Assembly (NCBI RefSeq): GCF_900105945.1 | Contig: NZ_FNSO01000001.1 | Coordinates: 1-64,000 of the forward strand | Length of the DNA stretch: 64,000 nt | Direction: 5' to 3' | Source of the DNA: Amycolatopsis tolypomycina | GTDB taxonomy: Bacteria; Actinomycetota; Actinomycetes; Mycobacteriales; Pseudonocardiaceae | In this document: positions 54,070 through 62,472 of the stretch, in pieces | Layout: every line of letters begins with the position of its first letter | Position numbering within the stretch: position 1 is the stretch's first letter | Position numbers and translations under genes: made by a program | Notes under the pieces: generated by a model | What the model saw: only the letters and a program-made list of their open reading frames with translations | Databases searched by the model: none | What the model was told of the DNA's origin: nothing

Positions 54070-55514
54070 TCGTCTCCGACAGCGAGTTCGCCGAGAGTGA
54101 ACGGTGGATTCTGGACAAAGCGCAGGTAGAAGCCCTGAAACGGCGTCGGGAAGAGCTCTTGACCGCCCTTGCGGACCGGGCGGAACCGGTCTACGGCGTC
54201 ACCACGGGGATGGGCAGGCTCGCGGGTGTCGTGCTCAGTGAGGACGAGCAGGCCGAGCACCAGCGCAACCTGCTGATCGGCCGCGCGGTCGGCGGGCCGC
54301 CGTGGCTGCCGCCGGAGGACGTCCGCGCGTTGCTCGTCGCCCGGCTGCGCGACTTCCTGCAGCCGTGGTCGGGGGTGAGCCCGGAGCTGGTGCAGTTCCT
54401 GGTCGACCGCTTGAACGACGGCTTCACGCCCGCCGTCCCGCGTTCCGGGCTCGGTAGTTCGGGCGAGATCATCGCGCTGTCGCACGCGTTCCAGACGTTC
54501 CTCGGCATCGGCACGGTCCTGGAGGACGGCGTCGAGGTGCCGGCCGCTGCGGCGCTCGCCGCGCGTGGTGCCACGCCGTTCGTGCTGGGGCCGAAAGAAG
54601 GTGCCTCGCTGCTGCAGGGGTCTCCGCTGGCGGTGATGCACGCGCAGCGCGGCTGGACCGAAACCCAGCAGCTCATCGACCTGCAGACGCTCACGGCGGC
54701 GATGGCGATCGACGTGCTCGGCGCACCACGCGCGGTGTTTTCCCCGGCCACGGCAGGCGGCGACGACCACCTGCGGACGCTGCTGCACGAGCTGACCGGG
54801 CTGGTGGGCACCGGCCCGGTACGGCCCGGCGTGGTGCAGGCGCCCCTTTCGGTGCGGGTCGCGCCCCGGGCACTGGCGCACGCATCCCGCGTCAACGACG
54901 ACCTGCACGAAACCCGGCGACGGTGGGAGACGATCCCGGGCGATTCGCCATCCTTCGTCGACGGCTCGTTCCTGCCGGGCACCGGCTACCACGCGGTGGA
55001 CCTGGGCCTGCGAATGGACGCGGTGACGGCGGCCCTGGTGCACCTCGGCGAGGTTTCGGTGCAGCGGACGCACCGGCTGCTGGACGAGCGGTTCAGCGGA
55101 TTGCCGGCCCAGCTGACGGCCGACCCGGGACCGCGCGCGGGCTTGGCACCGCTGCACAAGCGAGCAGCGGGCGAGCTGCACGCATTGCGCAGGCTCGCTG
55201 TTCCGGCGACGCTCGGTTCGATCGACACGTCGGCGGGCCAGGAGGACGTGCAAGCGTTTGCGGCAGCGGCGGGCGAGCAGTTGCGAGCGGCGGCGTCGCA
55301 CCTGTTTGCGATCACGGCCTGCGAGCTGATCACGGCGTCGCAGGCTCGGTATTTGGCCGGTGGGGAAGGTGTGCCGGGGTTGCGCGCGGGTTATGCGTGG
55401 GTGCGGTCGGTGGTGGCGCCGGTGGACGAGGACCGCCCGCTGGGGCCCGAGATCGAGCGGTTGGTTGCCGCGTGCCGGGCGGCTTTCTTTGACGACTTGG
55501 CGACGATGAGCTGA
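54066..55514 (+). CDS. MIO-type aromatic amino acid ammonia-lyase/mutase-like protein with SSG motif
   Basis: This 482-aa protein has the HAL/PAL fold: catalytic Tyr43 in VYGVTTGMGRL, and the MIO segment GLGSSGEIIALSH, in which the cyclising triad Ala-Ser-Gly is Ser131-Ser-Gly and the following Asp is Glu. C-terminal helices (VDLGLRMDAVTAALVHLGEVSVQRTHRLLDERFSGLP) are in place. The usual QDxYSxR loop reads QAPLSVRVAP, lacking the Tyr. So the fold is certain but the substrate (histidine, tyrosine, phenylalanine or other) and even the activity are unclear. It is translated with the OCD-like gene. Confidence 0.85.
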   Translation: MIVSDSEFAESERWILDKAQVEALKRRREELLTALADRAEPVYGVTTGMGRLAGVVLSEDEQAEHQRNLLIGRAVGGPPWLPPEDVRALLVARLRDFLQPWSGVSPELVQFLVDRLNDGFTPAVPRSGLGSSGEIIALSHAFQTFLGIGTVLEDGVEVPAAAALAARGATPFVLGPKEGASLLQGSPLAVMHAQRGWTETQQLIDLQTLTAAMAIDVLGAPRAVFSPATAGGDDHLRTLLHELTGLVGTGPVRPGVVQAPLSVRVAPRALAHASRVNDDLHETRRRWETIPGDSPSFVDGSFLPGTGYHAVDLGLRMDAVTAALVHLGEVSVQRTHRLLDERFSGLPAQLTADPGPRAGLAPLHKRAAGELHALRRLAVPATLGSIDTSAGQEDVQAFAAAAGEQLRAAASHLFAITACELITASQARYLAGGEGVPGLRAGYAWVRSVVAPVDEDRPLGPEIERLVAACRAAFFDDLATMS

Positions 55515-55812
55515 GTGCTTGGTCGCTTTGGCCTGGCGGGGTTGCGGCAGCGGGTTTCGGGCGTTGCGAATGACTTTCTTTGGGCCAGTCTTTTCGTGAC
55601 ACCTGCGACGGCGCCAAGGGCCGGCCCCGGCGCAAGGCTGCCCGGCGAATAGCGCTCGGCGGGAGGTCGCCCAGGGAAAGGGTGCCTGGCGGAAGTCTCC
55701 CCGGGCGAACGGTGCCCAGCGGAAGGTCACCCCAGCGAACAGCCGACCGGCGAAAGGCAATCCGGCAAAGGGTCGTGCGCGACCGGCATTGCCGGAATCC
55801 GCCCTGGCCCGC
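55515..55812. other. Gap after the lyase gene with 15-bp periodic pentapeptide-like sequence (minus strand)
   Basis: No complete gene is seen. On the minus strand, 55769-55620 reads as ten five-residue units with Phe at a fixed place (FAGLP, FAGRL, FAGVT, FRWAP, FARGD, FRQAP, FPWAT, SRRAL, FAGQP, CAGAG), which resembles a degenerate pentapeptide-repeat segment. It lies in a long open frame antisense to the lyase but has no start codon or ribosome site nearby. It may be a gene fossil. Confidence 0.4.
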
Positions 55813-55914
55813 GGGGGCGCCCCCCGTCTCGACACTATCGCGCGCCGCCGACGATTTCGGGGCTGCAGCAGGAAAATCCACGGGGTTGTCCACAAGTTCG
55901 CCCTCCTGTGGACA
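55813..55914 (+). repeat. Dispersed repeat, copy B (with two perfect DnaA-box-like sequences)
   Basis: It begins with GGGGGCGCCCCCC (55813-55825), then ACTATCGCGCGCCGCCGACGA. It ends with TGTCCACA (55887-55894), 12 nt and TGTGGACA (55907-55914). Flanking T and A make TTGTCCACA at 55886-55894 and TGTGGACAA at 55907-55915, two perfect inverted DnaA boxes. Length and layout match copies A and C. Confidence 0.75.
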
Positions 55915-55962
55915 ACCGGCCGCCGGAGGCCGCCGAATCGGACATCCGGCGGAGGCGGCGCG

Positions 55963-56898
55963 CTACGTTCGTTGGTGAGCGCCCTCCGGGGACGCGGACC
56001 CCGGGAAAGGAGGGATACGACGGCGGGTCCGCGTGAAGGTGAGGGTGCGGGCATACGGGCGGAAGCCCAGATCGCGATACAGAGGGAGGGCAGCTGCGGA
56101 TTTCGGATGGTTGATCACCGGGTACACGACGGCTTCGCGAGCGCCGGCGTGGTGGGCCGCGTGCAGCGCGGCGAGGCACACCGCGCGGGCAAGCCCGGTG
56201 CGGCGGAACTCCGGCAAGGTTCCGACGGGCTCCAGCTCGCCGACGGCATTGCGTTCGTCGAGCCAGATCAGGCACTGCGCGGCGAACCGGCCGTCGGGCG
56301 CCTCGACGACCCAGTCCAGTTCGGCCCGGTACGGCCAGGCGGCCATCACGGCCCGGTAGCTCGGTTCGGTCACCCTCGACGGGTGCCAGACCGTGCGGTG
56401 CACGGCCACGCGGCGGTCCAGGTCGTCCGGGCCGACCGGCCGGAGCGTGAAGCCGGCCGGCACGACCGGCTCAGGTAGATCCACGAGGAGGCGAGACATA
56501 TACGACTGGAAAACAGGGCTTTGCCGAAGCGCATAACCGCCAAGCTCGAGCGCGGCGATGACATGCTCCTCGGCGTCGAGCACGGTGACAGTGAGCTCGG
56601 CCGCGGAGGCGGTGTCTTCGAACCAGGCGAGCACCTCGGACGCGAGTTCGGGGTGCGCGGGATCCACGAGCAGCGTCAGTTCACCGGGTAGCGAAGTCCA
56701 GCCCCACGCGACGACTTCGCCATCCGCTTCCCACAGCACGGTCGGCCATTCGGCTTCTCGGCCGGCGTGCTGGAACCGCTGCCACGCGAGGTCTCCGACG
56801 TGCAGTGAACTCGCCTTCGACCAGATCCGCGCGGCCAGGCTCTGCATGGCCCGCAGGTCGGCCGGACCGGTGTAGCCGCGGCGCGTGACGGAGGGCAT
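55963..56898 (-). CDS. GNAT-family N-acetyltransferase (tandem domain)
   Basis: The 311-aa protein has a diverged first half (ELTVTVLDAEEHVIAALELGGYALRQSPVFQSYMSR) and a typical second GNAT domain: NAVGELEPVGTLPEFRRTGLARAVCLAALHAAHHAGAREAVVYPV, containing the acetyl-CoA loop R-R-T-G-L-A, then NHPKSAAALPLYRDLGFRPYART. Substrate unknown. The C-terminus (RTRRRIPPFPG) is basic. The 56899-56957 divergent gap with the CadD-like gene is short. Confidence 0.85.
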   Translation of the reverse strand: MPSVTRRGYTGPADLRAMQSLAARIWSKASSLHVGDLAWQRFQHAGREAEWPTVLWEADGEVVAWGWTSLPGELTLLVDPAHPELASEVLAWFEDTASAAELTVTVLDAEEHVIAALELGGYALRQSPVFQSYMSRLLVDLPEPVVPAGFTLRPVGPDDLDRRVAVHRTVWHPSRVTEPSYRAVMAAWPYRAELDWVVEAPDGRFAAQCLIWLDERNAVGELEPVGTLPEFRRTGLARAVCLAALHAAHHAGAREAVVYPVINHPKSAAALPLYRDLGFRPYARTLTFTRTRRRIPPFPGSASPEGAHQRT

Positions 56899-56957
56899 GG
56901 GCAGAATCGTCCTGTGCCGCGCCGGACTTCGCCAAGCGGTTTTCCCGCGGAGGTGGA

Positions 56958-57536
56958 GTGGGCGTGGACGTCGGACTGCTCGGACGCGCGGCCGCGATGT
57001 TCGCGGTGACGAACGTCGACGACTTGGTGCTGCTCGCGGTGTTCTTCGGCCAGGCCGCCGGCCAGCCCGGACGTCGCGGTGAGCTCAAGGTCGTGACCGG
57101 GCAGTTCCTCGGCTTCGCCGCGATCCTGGCGGTTTCGGTCGCGGGTGCGCTCGGAGCCGGCCTGCTGCCGGACGGCGCCGTCCGCTGGCTGGGCCTGCTG
57201 CCGGTGCTGCTCGGCCTCCGCGCGGCCTGGCAGGCGTTGCGCCAGGACGACGACGAGCCCCCACCGGCGGCCGGCGTGGCCGGGATCGCAACGGTGTGCT
57301 TCGCCAACGGCGGCGACAACGTCGGCGTGTACGTCCCCGCGTTCGCCGCGACCGGACCCGCGGGCCTGGCGGGCTACGTGGCGGTGTTCCTGGCGGGCGT
57401 GGCGGCGTGGTGCGTCGCCGGCCGGTTCCTCGCGACCCGGCCGGGCATCGCCCAGGTGCTCGCCCGGTGGGGCCACGTGCTGCTGCCGGTGGTCCTGATC
57501 GCGCTCGGCGTGCTGATCCTGATCGGCGCGTTCTAA
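56958..57536 (+). CDS. CadD-like cadmium-resistance-family transporter
   Basis: GTG 56958 follows CGGAGGTGGA; GTG 56964 would also fit. The product is 192 aa with about five spans, and FAVTNVDDLVLLAVFFGQ, GQFLGFAAILAVSVAGALGAG, VCFANGGDNVGVYVPAFAATGPAGL and the C-terminal HVLLPVVLIALGVLILI match the CadD/LysE-related family of cation exporters. The paired NVDD and GGDN motifs are the functional acidic sites. Metal specificity is not known. No CadC-type regulator is adjacent. Confidence 0.88.
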   Translation: MGVDVGLLGRAAAMFAVTNVDDLVLLAVFFGQAAGQPGRRGELKVVTGQFLGFAAILAVSVAGALGAGLLPDGAVRWLGLLPVLLGLRAAWQALRQDDDEPPPAAGVAGIATVCFANGGDNVGVYVPAFAATGPAGLAGYVAVFLAGVAAWCVAGRFLATRPGIAQVLARWGHVLLPVVLIALGVLILIGAF

Positions 57537-57651
57537 CGGCTGGGAGGGGAGGGGGTGGGCCCCAAGCCGGCGGCGACAGGTCCGGCCTGCCACGAAGGCA
57601 GGTGAAGGCCTCCGGTTGCGAGGTGGAGTTGTCCAGAAACCGCTTCACTCG
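57537..57651. other. Gap before the heptamer array
   Basis: Part of the 453-bp gap between the CadD-like and M15 genes. No gene or clear promoter element is recognised here; it runs directly into the CCCGGAG array. Confidence 0.4.
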
Positions 57652-57735
57652 CCCGGAGCCCGGAGCCCGGAGCCCGGAGCCCGGAGCCCGGAGCCCGGAG
57701 CCCGGAGCCCGGAGCCCGGAGCCCGGAGCCCGGAG
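57652..57735. repeat. Twelve perfect CCCGGAG heptamers
   Basis: CCCGGAG is repeated twelve times without error over 84 bp. The array is in the gap upstream of the M15 peptidase gene (start 57990). Identity of all copies shows recent slippage expansion, so copy number should vary between strains. The remaining 254 bp to the gene contain no recognised element. Confidence 0.95.
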
Positions 57736-57989
57736 GCCCGGTGGCGCGGGCAATCGCGCGGCGGCGCCATCGGCTCGGCCGGGTCCAGATCGCCAGCCGG
57801 CCAGGCCTGCCGGCATCCACAAAGCCCGGTGTCGACCAAGTCCGGCAACACCCCCGCCAGCTCCCACCGCCACACCGGCCGGCGGCGATTTGCCTCCGCC
57901 GTCAACTCCCCAGCAGGGCCCGCGGTTGCGTCGGTGTGGCGTATCCGACGGTGACTCAGCCGGCCGCCGCCGGGAGGCGTGGGGGGATC

Positions 57990-58682
57990 ATGAAACTGAG
58001 AACGAAAATTCTTGCCCTCATCACGTTCAGCCTCTCCGCGGTCGTGGCCGTGGCCGCGCCGGCGCCGGCCGTCACCGGTACGAACACCGTGGAACTCGCG
58101 GCGCCGGCCGGGAGTGGGCTGCCCGCCTATGTCGCCGTCATCAAGCCCGTTACCGCCGAACGGCTCGGGAACAGCTGGCGGGCCGGGTGCCCCGTCGGGC
58201 CTGATCAGCTTCGGCTGATCAACCTGAGCTTCCTGGGCTTTGACGGGGCCGTGCACCGGGGCGAACTGGTCGTCAACGCCGACCGGGCCTTCGAGGTCGC
58301 GCGGATCTTCGGTGACCTGTACTTCGGGCGGTTCCCCATCGAACGGATGGAGACCGTCGAAAAGTACGACTCCGACGACGACGCCTCCATGGCGGCCAAC
58401 AACACCTCGGCGTTCAACTGCCGGGCGATCACCGGCGGCACAGCCTGGTCCAACCACTCCTACGGCCGCGCGATCGACATCAACACCGTGCAGAACCCCT
58501 ACATCTCCGGCAGCGGCAAGGTCTACCCGCCCAACGGTGCGCCCTACGTCGACCGGACGCAGGCCTTGCCCGGCATGATCCACGCCGGCGATGTCACCGA
58601 GCGGGCCTTCACCTCCCGCGGCTGGACCTGGGGCGGGTCCTGGGACACCCCGATCGACTACCAGCACTTCGAGAAGCCCTGA
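57990..58682 (+). CDS. Secreted M15-family D-alanyl-D-alanine carboxypeptidase/endopeptidase
   Basis: ATG 57990 starts a signal peptide (MKLRTKILALITFSLSAVVAVAAPAPA). The 230-aa protein has the M15 zinc site: SNHSYGRAIDINTVQN (SxHxxGxAxD) and the late QHFEKP His, with the catalytic Asp/Glu in between. NCRAITGG and RGWTWGGSWDTPIDY are typical of the VanY-like M15C branch acting on peptidoglycan peptide stems. GGAGGCGTGGGGGGATC precedes the ATG. The 7-bp repeat array lies 255 bp upstream. Confidence 0.92.
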   Translation: MKLRTKILALITFSLSAVVAVAAPAPAVTGTNTVELAAPAGSGLPAYVAVIKPVTAERLGNSWRAGCPVGPDQLRLINLSFLGFDGAVHRGELVVNADRAFEVARIFGDLYFGRFPIERMETVEKYDSDDDASMAANNTSAFNCRAITGGTAWSNHSYGRAIDINTVQNPYISGSGKVYPPNGAPYVDRTQALPGMIHAGDVTERAFTSRGWTWGGSWDTPIDYQHFEKP

Positions 58683-58735
58683 CGGACAAAAAACAGAGTC
58701 CAGGATCGTCGCCGGGCGGCGGTCCTGGGCGGACC

Positions 58736-59446
58736 TCAGCCGCGGCGGGCGTTCTGCAGTGCGAGGCCGCGGGGGGTTGCCGCGCGGGTGATCAATGCGA
58801 ACGCGCCGTCGCAGAGCAGGGCGAGCGCCACCGCGGCCAGGCCGCCCGCGAAGATCGCTCCGTAACCCTGTGCTCCCAATGCGAAGCCGTCGACTATGTA
58901 GCGGCCCAGGCCGCCGCCGTCGTTGACGATTGCTCCGATGGCCACCGTTGCTATCAGCTGGAGGAACGCCACCCGTGCGCCCGCCAGGATCACGGGGGAA
59001 GCCAACGGGAGCTCGAGGCGGAGCATGATCTGCCACTCGCGGTGGCCCGTTCCGCGGGCCGCGTCGATCGTCTCCTGCTCCAGGGACACCACGCCCGCGT
59101 ACGTGTTCGTGAACAACGGGGGCATCGCCAACGCGACCAGGGCGAGCAGCAACGGCCAGAACGCCGTGTCCAGCTCCCAGCGGCTCGCCAGGAACCAGAA
59201 CAGGATGATCAACCCGAAACTCGGGATCGCGCGTCCTATGTTGACCGCGCTGCTGGCGAGGAACGCGCCGCGGCGGTAGTGGGCCAGCCAGAGTGCCGCC
59301 GGGATCGTCAACACCGCCGCGATCGCCAGGGCCAGCAGGGAAAACCTGAGGTGCTCCAGCGTGCGGTACGGGACGCCGGCCTTGTCCGTCCAGCTCCAGC
59401 GGTTCGGGTCCGCGAGCCACGCGTTCAGCTGGTCGAGGAAGCTCAT
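58736..59446 (-). CDS. Osmoprotectant (glycine betaine/choline) ABC transporter permease 2
   Basis: The start is ATG 59446 (MSFLDQLNAWLADP); 236 aa. It has five to six spans and the permease EAA loop ...EQETIDAARGTGHREWQIMLRLELPLASPVILAG, where A..G and LELPLA are the contact for the ATPase. RYIVDGFALGAQGYGAIFAG is typical of OpuBB/ProW-type subunits. Its ATG overlaps the stop of permease 1 (ATGA). No ATPase gene is in the window next to this set. Confidence 0.92.
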   Translation of the reverse strand: MSFLDQLNAWLADPNRWSWTDKAGVPYRTLEHLRFSLLALAIAAVLTIPAALWLAHYRRGAFLASSAVNIGRAIPSFGLIILFWFLASRWELDTAFWPLLLALVALAMPPLFTNTYAGVVSLEQETIDAARGTGHREWQIMLRLELPLASPVILAGARVAFLQLIATVAIGAIVNDGGGLGRYIVDGFALGAQGYGAIFAGGLAAVALALLCDGAFALITRAATPRGLALQNARRG

Positions 59447-60132
59447 CGCGTCCGCACCTTCCGCGACCAAGGCGCCAGCACGCGCTCGCTGAGCCAGAGG
59501 ACCAGGTCGACCACCACCGCCAGCACCACCGACAGGACCACGCCGACGATGATCATCGTCGGGTTGGGGGTCGCCGTCTGGATGCCCGCCCGAATGAAAT
59601 AACCCAGGCCGCCGAGGCCGAGCATCGAGGTGACCGTCACCAGGCCGATCGTCGTCACCGCCGCGACGCGCAGGCCGGCGATCACCACCGGCAGGGCCAG
59701 CGGCAGCTCGATCTGCCAGAGCAGCCTGCCGCGCGTGTACCCCATGCCGACCGCGGCCTCGCGGACCTCGTTCGGCACCTGCTCGACTCCGGTGACGATG
59801 TTGCGGATCAGGATGAGCAGCGTGTACGTCGCGAGCGGGATCATCGCCGAAACGAAAGTCAGCCCGAAGAACGGCACCAGCACCGCGAACGCGCCCAGGC
59901 TCGGGATCACGTACAGCGCGCCCGCCGTACCCAAGATCACCGGGTACGACCAGCGGTAACGCAGGGAGACCACGGCGAGCGCGATCGAGACGACCAGGCC
60001 GATGCCGAGGGCGGCGCCGGTCAGCGAGATGTGCTCGACCAGGCGCTGGACGATGTCGTCGGCGTTGCGGTCCACCCACTTCCACTGGAAGATCGGGGGC
60101 CCGCTGTCAGCGGCCAGTGGCGTCACGTGCAC
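59443..60132 (-). CDS. Osmoprotectant ABC transporter permease 1
   Basis: The GTG start at 60132 gives 229 aa. Spans include HISLTGAALGIGLVVSIALAVV, YPVILGTAGALYVIPSLGAFAVLVPFFGL and SMLGLGGLGYFIRAG. The ABC loop is NEVREAAVGMGYTRGRLLWQIELPLALPVVIAG. It is the OpuBD-like partner of the next gene and works with the divergent substrate-binding lipoprotein at 60271. ATG/stop overlap with the downstream permease shows one operon. Confidence 0.92.
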   Translation of the reverse strand: MHVTPLAADSGPPIFQWKWVDRNADDIVQRLVEHISLTGAALGIGLVVSIALAVVSLRYRWSYPVILGTAGALYVIPSLGAFAVLVPFFGLTFVSAMIPLATYTLLILIRNIVTGVEQVPNEVREAAVGMGYTRGRLLWQIELPLALPVVIAGLRVAAVTTIGLVTVTSMLGLGGLGYFIRAGIQTATPNPTMIIVGVVLSVVLAVVVDLVLWLSERVLAPWSRKVRTR

Positions 60133-60270
60133 CGGCCGACCCTACCCCGATCGGGCCCAAATATTCCGCGGAGTGGGAATACCGGGCGCCTTCTCCCACG
60201 ATGTGGATTCTTGTCGGAGGTCGGGGCTAGGGTCCTTTCGTCTGTTCGAGTGACGAGGGAGTGGGGATTC

Positions 60271-61191
60271 GTGCGCTGGTTCCGGAACGCGTCCGTGGTG
60301 GCGGTGGCCCTCGCGGCCACGCTCGGCTTGACCGCCTGCGGCGGCGGCGACAGCGGTGACAAACCCGCCGCGCAGAGCAAGGGTGGCGCGCCGATCGTCG
60401 TCGCGTCCTTCAACTTCACCGACAGCCAGATCCTCGCCGAGATCTACGCGCAGGCGCTGGAGGCCAAGGGCTACCCGGTGACGCGCAAGCTGAACCTCGG
60501 CTCGCGCGAGCTGATCTACCCGTCGCTGAAGTCCGGTGAGCTGCAGTTCATCCCGGAGTACCAGGGTGCGGCGATCACCACCGGCTTCGGCCAGGAGGCC
60601 GGCAAGACCGCGCAGGAAGAGCACGATCAGCTGGCGAAGCTGTTCGAGCCCAGCGGTGTCGCGCTGCTGAACTTCGCGGCCGCCGAGGACAAGAACACCT
60701 ACATCATCAAGTCCGACCTGGCCAAGGAAAAGGGCATCGCGTCGATCAGCGACCTGAAGAAGCTCGACAAGGTCGTCATGGCCGGCCCGCCGGAGTGCGA
60801 GAAGCGCCTTCCGTGCTTCAAGGGCTTCACGGACGTCTACCAGCTGACCAACATCAGCTTCCAGACCATCCAGGAAGCCGGCCCGCGCGTCCAGCAGCTC
60901 AAGTCCGGGGCCGTCACGGTCATCCCGGTCGACTCGGTCAGCCCGCTGACCGGCGACCCGGCCTACACCGTGCTGAAGGACGACCTCAACATCGTGCCGA
61001 CCGAGAACGTCGTGCCCGCGGTGAACAAGAAGGTGCTCGACGAGCGCGGGGCCGACTTCGCCAACGCCGTGAACGCGGTGAGCGCGAAGCTGACCACGGA
61101 CATCATGCGCGACCTGAACAAGCGCGTGGACTCCGACGGCGAGAAGGCGGCGGACGTCGCCAAGGACTGGCTGGCGCAGGCCGGGCTGTGA
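60271..61191 (+). CDS. Osmoprotectant ABC transporter substrate-binding lipoprotein
   Basis: GTG 60271 (VRWFRNASVV) starts a lipoprotein signal with lipobox LTAC (Cys about residue 24), then GGGDSGDKPA. The mature protein (306 aa total) is an OpuAC/ProX-type domain: IVVASFNFTDSQILAEIYAQALEAKGYPVTRKLNLGSRELIYPSLKSGELQFIPEYQG and PPECEKRLPCFKGFTDVYQL. The NFTDSQILAEIY start is typical of choline/betaine binders. It diverges from the two permease genes; the ATPase is missing here and must be encoded elsewhere. Confidence 0.92.
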   Translation: MRWFRNASVVAVALAATLGLTACGGGDSGDKPAAQSKGGAPIVVASFNFTDSQILAEIYAQALEAKGYPVTRKLNLGSRELIYPSLKSGELQFIPEYQGAAITTGFGQEAGKTAQEEHDQLAKLFEPSGVALLNFAAAEDKNTYIIKSDLAKEKGIASISDLKKLDKVVMAGPPECEKRLPCFKGFTDVYQLTNISFQTIQEAGPRVQQLKSGAVTVIPVDSVSPLTGDPAYTVLKDDLNIVPTENVVPAVNKKVLDERGADFANAVNAVSAKLTTDIMRDLNKRVDSDGEKAADVAKDWLAQAGL

Positions 61192-61192
61192 G

Positions 61193-61972
61193 CTACGCGG
61201 TCCCGCTGACGACCCACGCCCGGGCTGTCAGCGGGATCGAGCCGTCCGGGTTCGTGGGCAGGCGGTCGCGCAGCAGTTCTCGCAGGCGGTCGCGGTCGGT
61301 CTCCGGCAACGTCGCCAGGTACGACGGTGCCGGGCCCTGTGCGCCGAGGAACGGCTGCCAGTAGTCGTCGAAGTCCGCGAACACCGTCGGGATCCCGATC
61401 TCTCCGACGGACACCGCCGTGAAGCCCGCGTCCGTCCACAGCCGGCCCAGCGGCTCCGGGCGGCACAGGGTGAACCGGCTGCCCTCGTCCAGCTCGGCGA
61501 CCGTCGCGGGGTCGAACTCGGCGGCCGCGTCCCAGAAGCTGCGGATCAGCTCCATGCCTTCGGCGAGGTCCCACAGGTACGCCGCGGCCAGCCCGCCCGG
61601 CGCGGTCACCCGGGCGATCTCCGCCGCCGCGCGGGGCGGCTCGGGCACGAAGTTCAGGACCAGGCCCGACACCACCACGTCGAACCGGTCGTCCGGGAAC
61701 GGCAGCGAGCGGGCGTCGGCGAGCGTGAACGTCGCCCGCGGGTCGGTCACCCGTGCGCGGGCCGTCTTCAGGAAGCCTTCCGACGGGTCGACGCCGACGA
61801 CCTCCGCCGGGTCGGCCGCCGTCAGCACCGCCGATGTCAGCGCGCCCGTGCCGCAGCCGACGTCGAGCCAGCGCCGGCTCGCCGGGATGTCCAGCTGCCG
61901 GACGAACCGCTCCGCGATCCGGCGGCTCCACCGTCCGATGTAGGCCTCGTACGCGTCGCCTGACTGCCACAT
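61193..61972 (-). CDS. Class I SAM-dependent methyltransferase
   Basis: ATG 61972 (MWQSGDAYEAYIGRWSRRIAERF) gives 259 aa. Motif I is WLDVGCGTGALTSAVL, the acidic residue follows in VGVDPSEGF, then DARSLPFPDDRFDVVVSGLVLNFVPEP and GGLAAAYLWDL. The family (Methyltransf_11/25) is broad and the substrate is unknown. Converges with the substrate-binding protein gene with only 1 bp between stops. The MarR gene lies 29 bp upstream on the same strand. Confidence 0.88.
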   Translation of the reverse strand: MWQSGDAYEAYIGRWSRRIAERFVRQLDIPASRRWLDVGCGTGALTSAVLTAADPAEVVGVDPSEGFLKTARARVTDPRATFTLADARSLPFPDDRFDVVVSGLVLNFVPEPPRAAAEIARVTAPGGLAAAYLWDLAEGMELIRSFWDAAAEFDPATVAELDEGSRFTLCRPEPLGRLWTDAGFTAVSVGEIGIPTVFADFDDYWQPFLGAQGPAPSYLATLPETDRDRLRELLRDRLPTNPDGSIPLTARAWVVSGTA

Positions 61973-62001
61973 GTCCCCGAGTACAACACAGAAACCGCTG
62001 C

Positions 62002-62472
62002 TCAGCCGCTCGTCAAGGCCGCTGTCTCGGCCTGGCCCGCCGCCGTCGCGCGGCGCAGGAATCCGGCGATCAGGGCCAGCTCGTCCTCGCTGTAGCCGGC
62101 GCAGAGCTCGTCCATCGCGGTGTTCATCCCCGCGTAGAGCCGGAACAGCTCCCCGGTGCGGCCGGGGACCGCCCGCACGGCCACCGAACGGCGGTCGGCC
62201 GCCTCGGGGTCGCGCTCGCGGACGATCCAGCCGCCCTTCTGCAGCCGGTCGAGGATGCCGGTCATCGTCGCCGGGTGCAGGCCGGCCCGGCGGGCGACCG
62301 CGCTCGGGCTGAGCGGGCCGTGCCGGGCGATCAGCTCCAGGCACTCGAGGTCGACGTCCTTGAGCGCCACCCGGGCGCTGACCTGGTGGTTCAGCAGCGC
62401 GAGCTGGTTGCGCAGCTCTCGCAGCGCGTCTTTCACCGCCACGGTCGACCGGCGGTGCGCTCCCGAACTCAT
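62002..62472 (-). CDS. MarR-family regulator
   Basis: The 156-aa protein has the MarR winged helix: LKDVDLECLELIARHGPLSPSAVARRAGLHPATMTGILDRLQKGGWIVRERDPEAADRRSVAVRAVP. An N-terminal and a C-terminal dimerisation helix complete it. A near-palindrome TGATACGAGGGTCATA just before its start (minus strand) may be its operator. It probably controls itself and the downstream methyltransferase. Confidence 0.9.
   Translation of the reverse strand: MSSGAHRRSTVAVKDALRELRNQLALLNHQVSARVALKDVDLECLELIARHGPLSPSAVARRAGLHPATMTGILDRLQKGGWIVRERDPEAADRRSVAVRAVPGRTGELFRLYAGMNTAMDELCAGYSEDELALIAGFLRRATAAGQAETAALTSG

Noticed and set aside
54060..56054. 664-codon minus-strand frame antisense to the MIO lyase
   Set aside because: Only the short 15-bp periodic part in the gap is noteworthy; the rest is shadow of the lyase gene and has no start signal.
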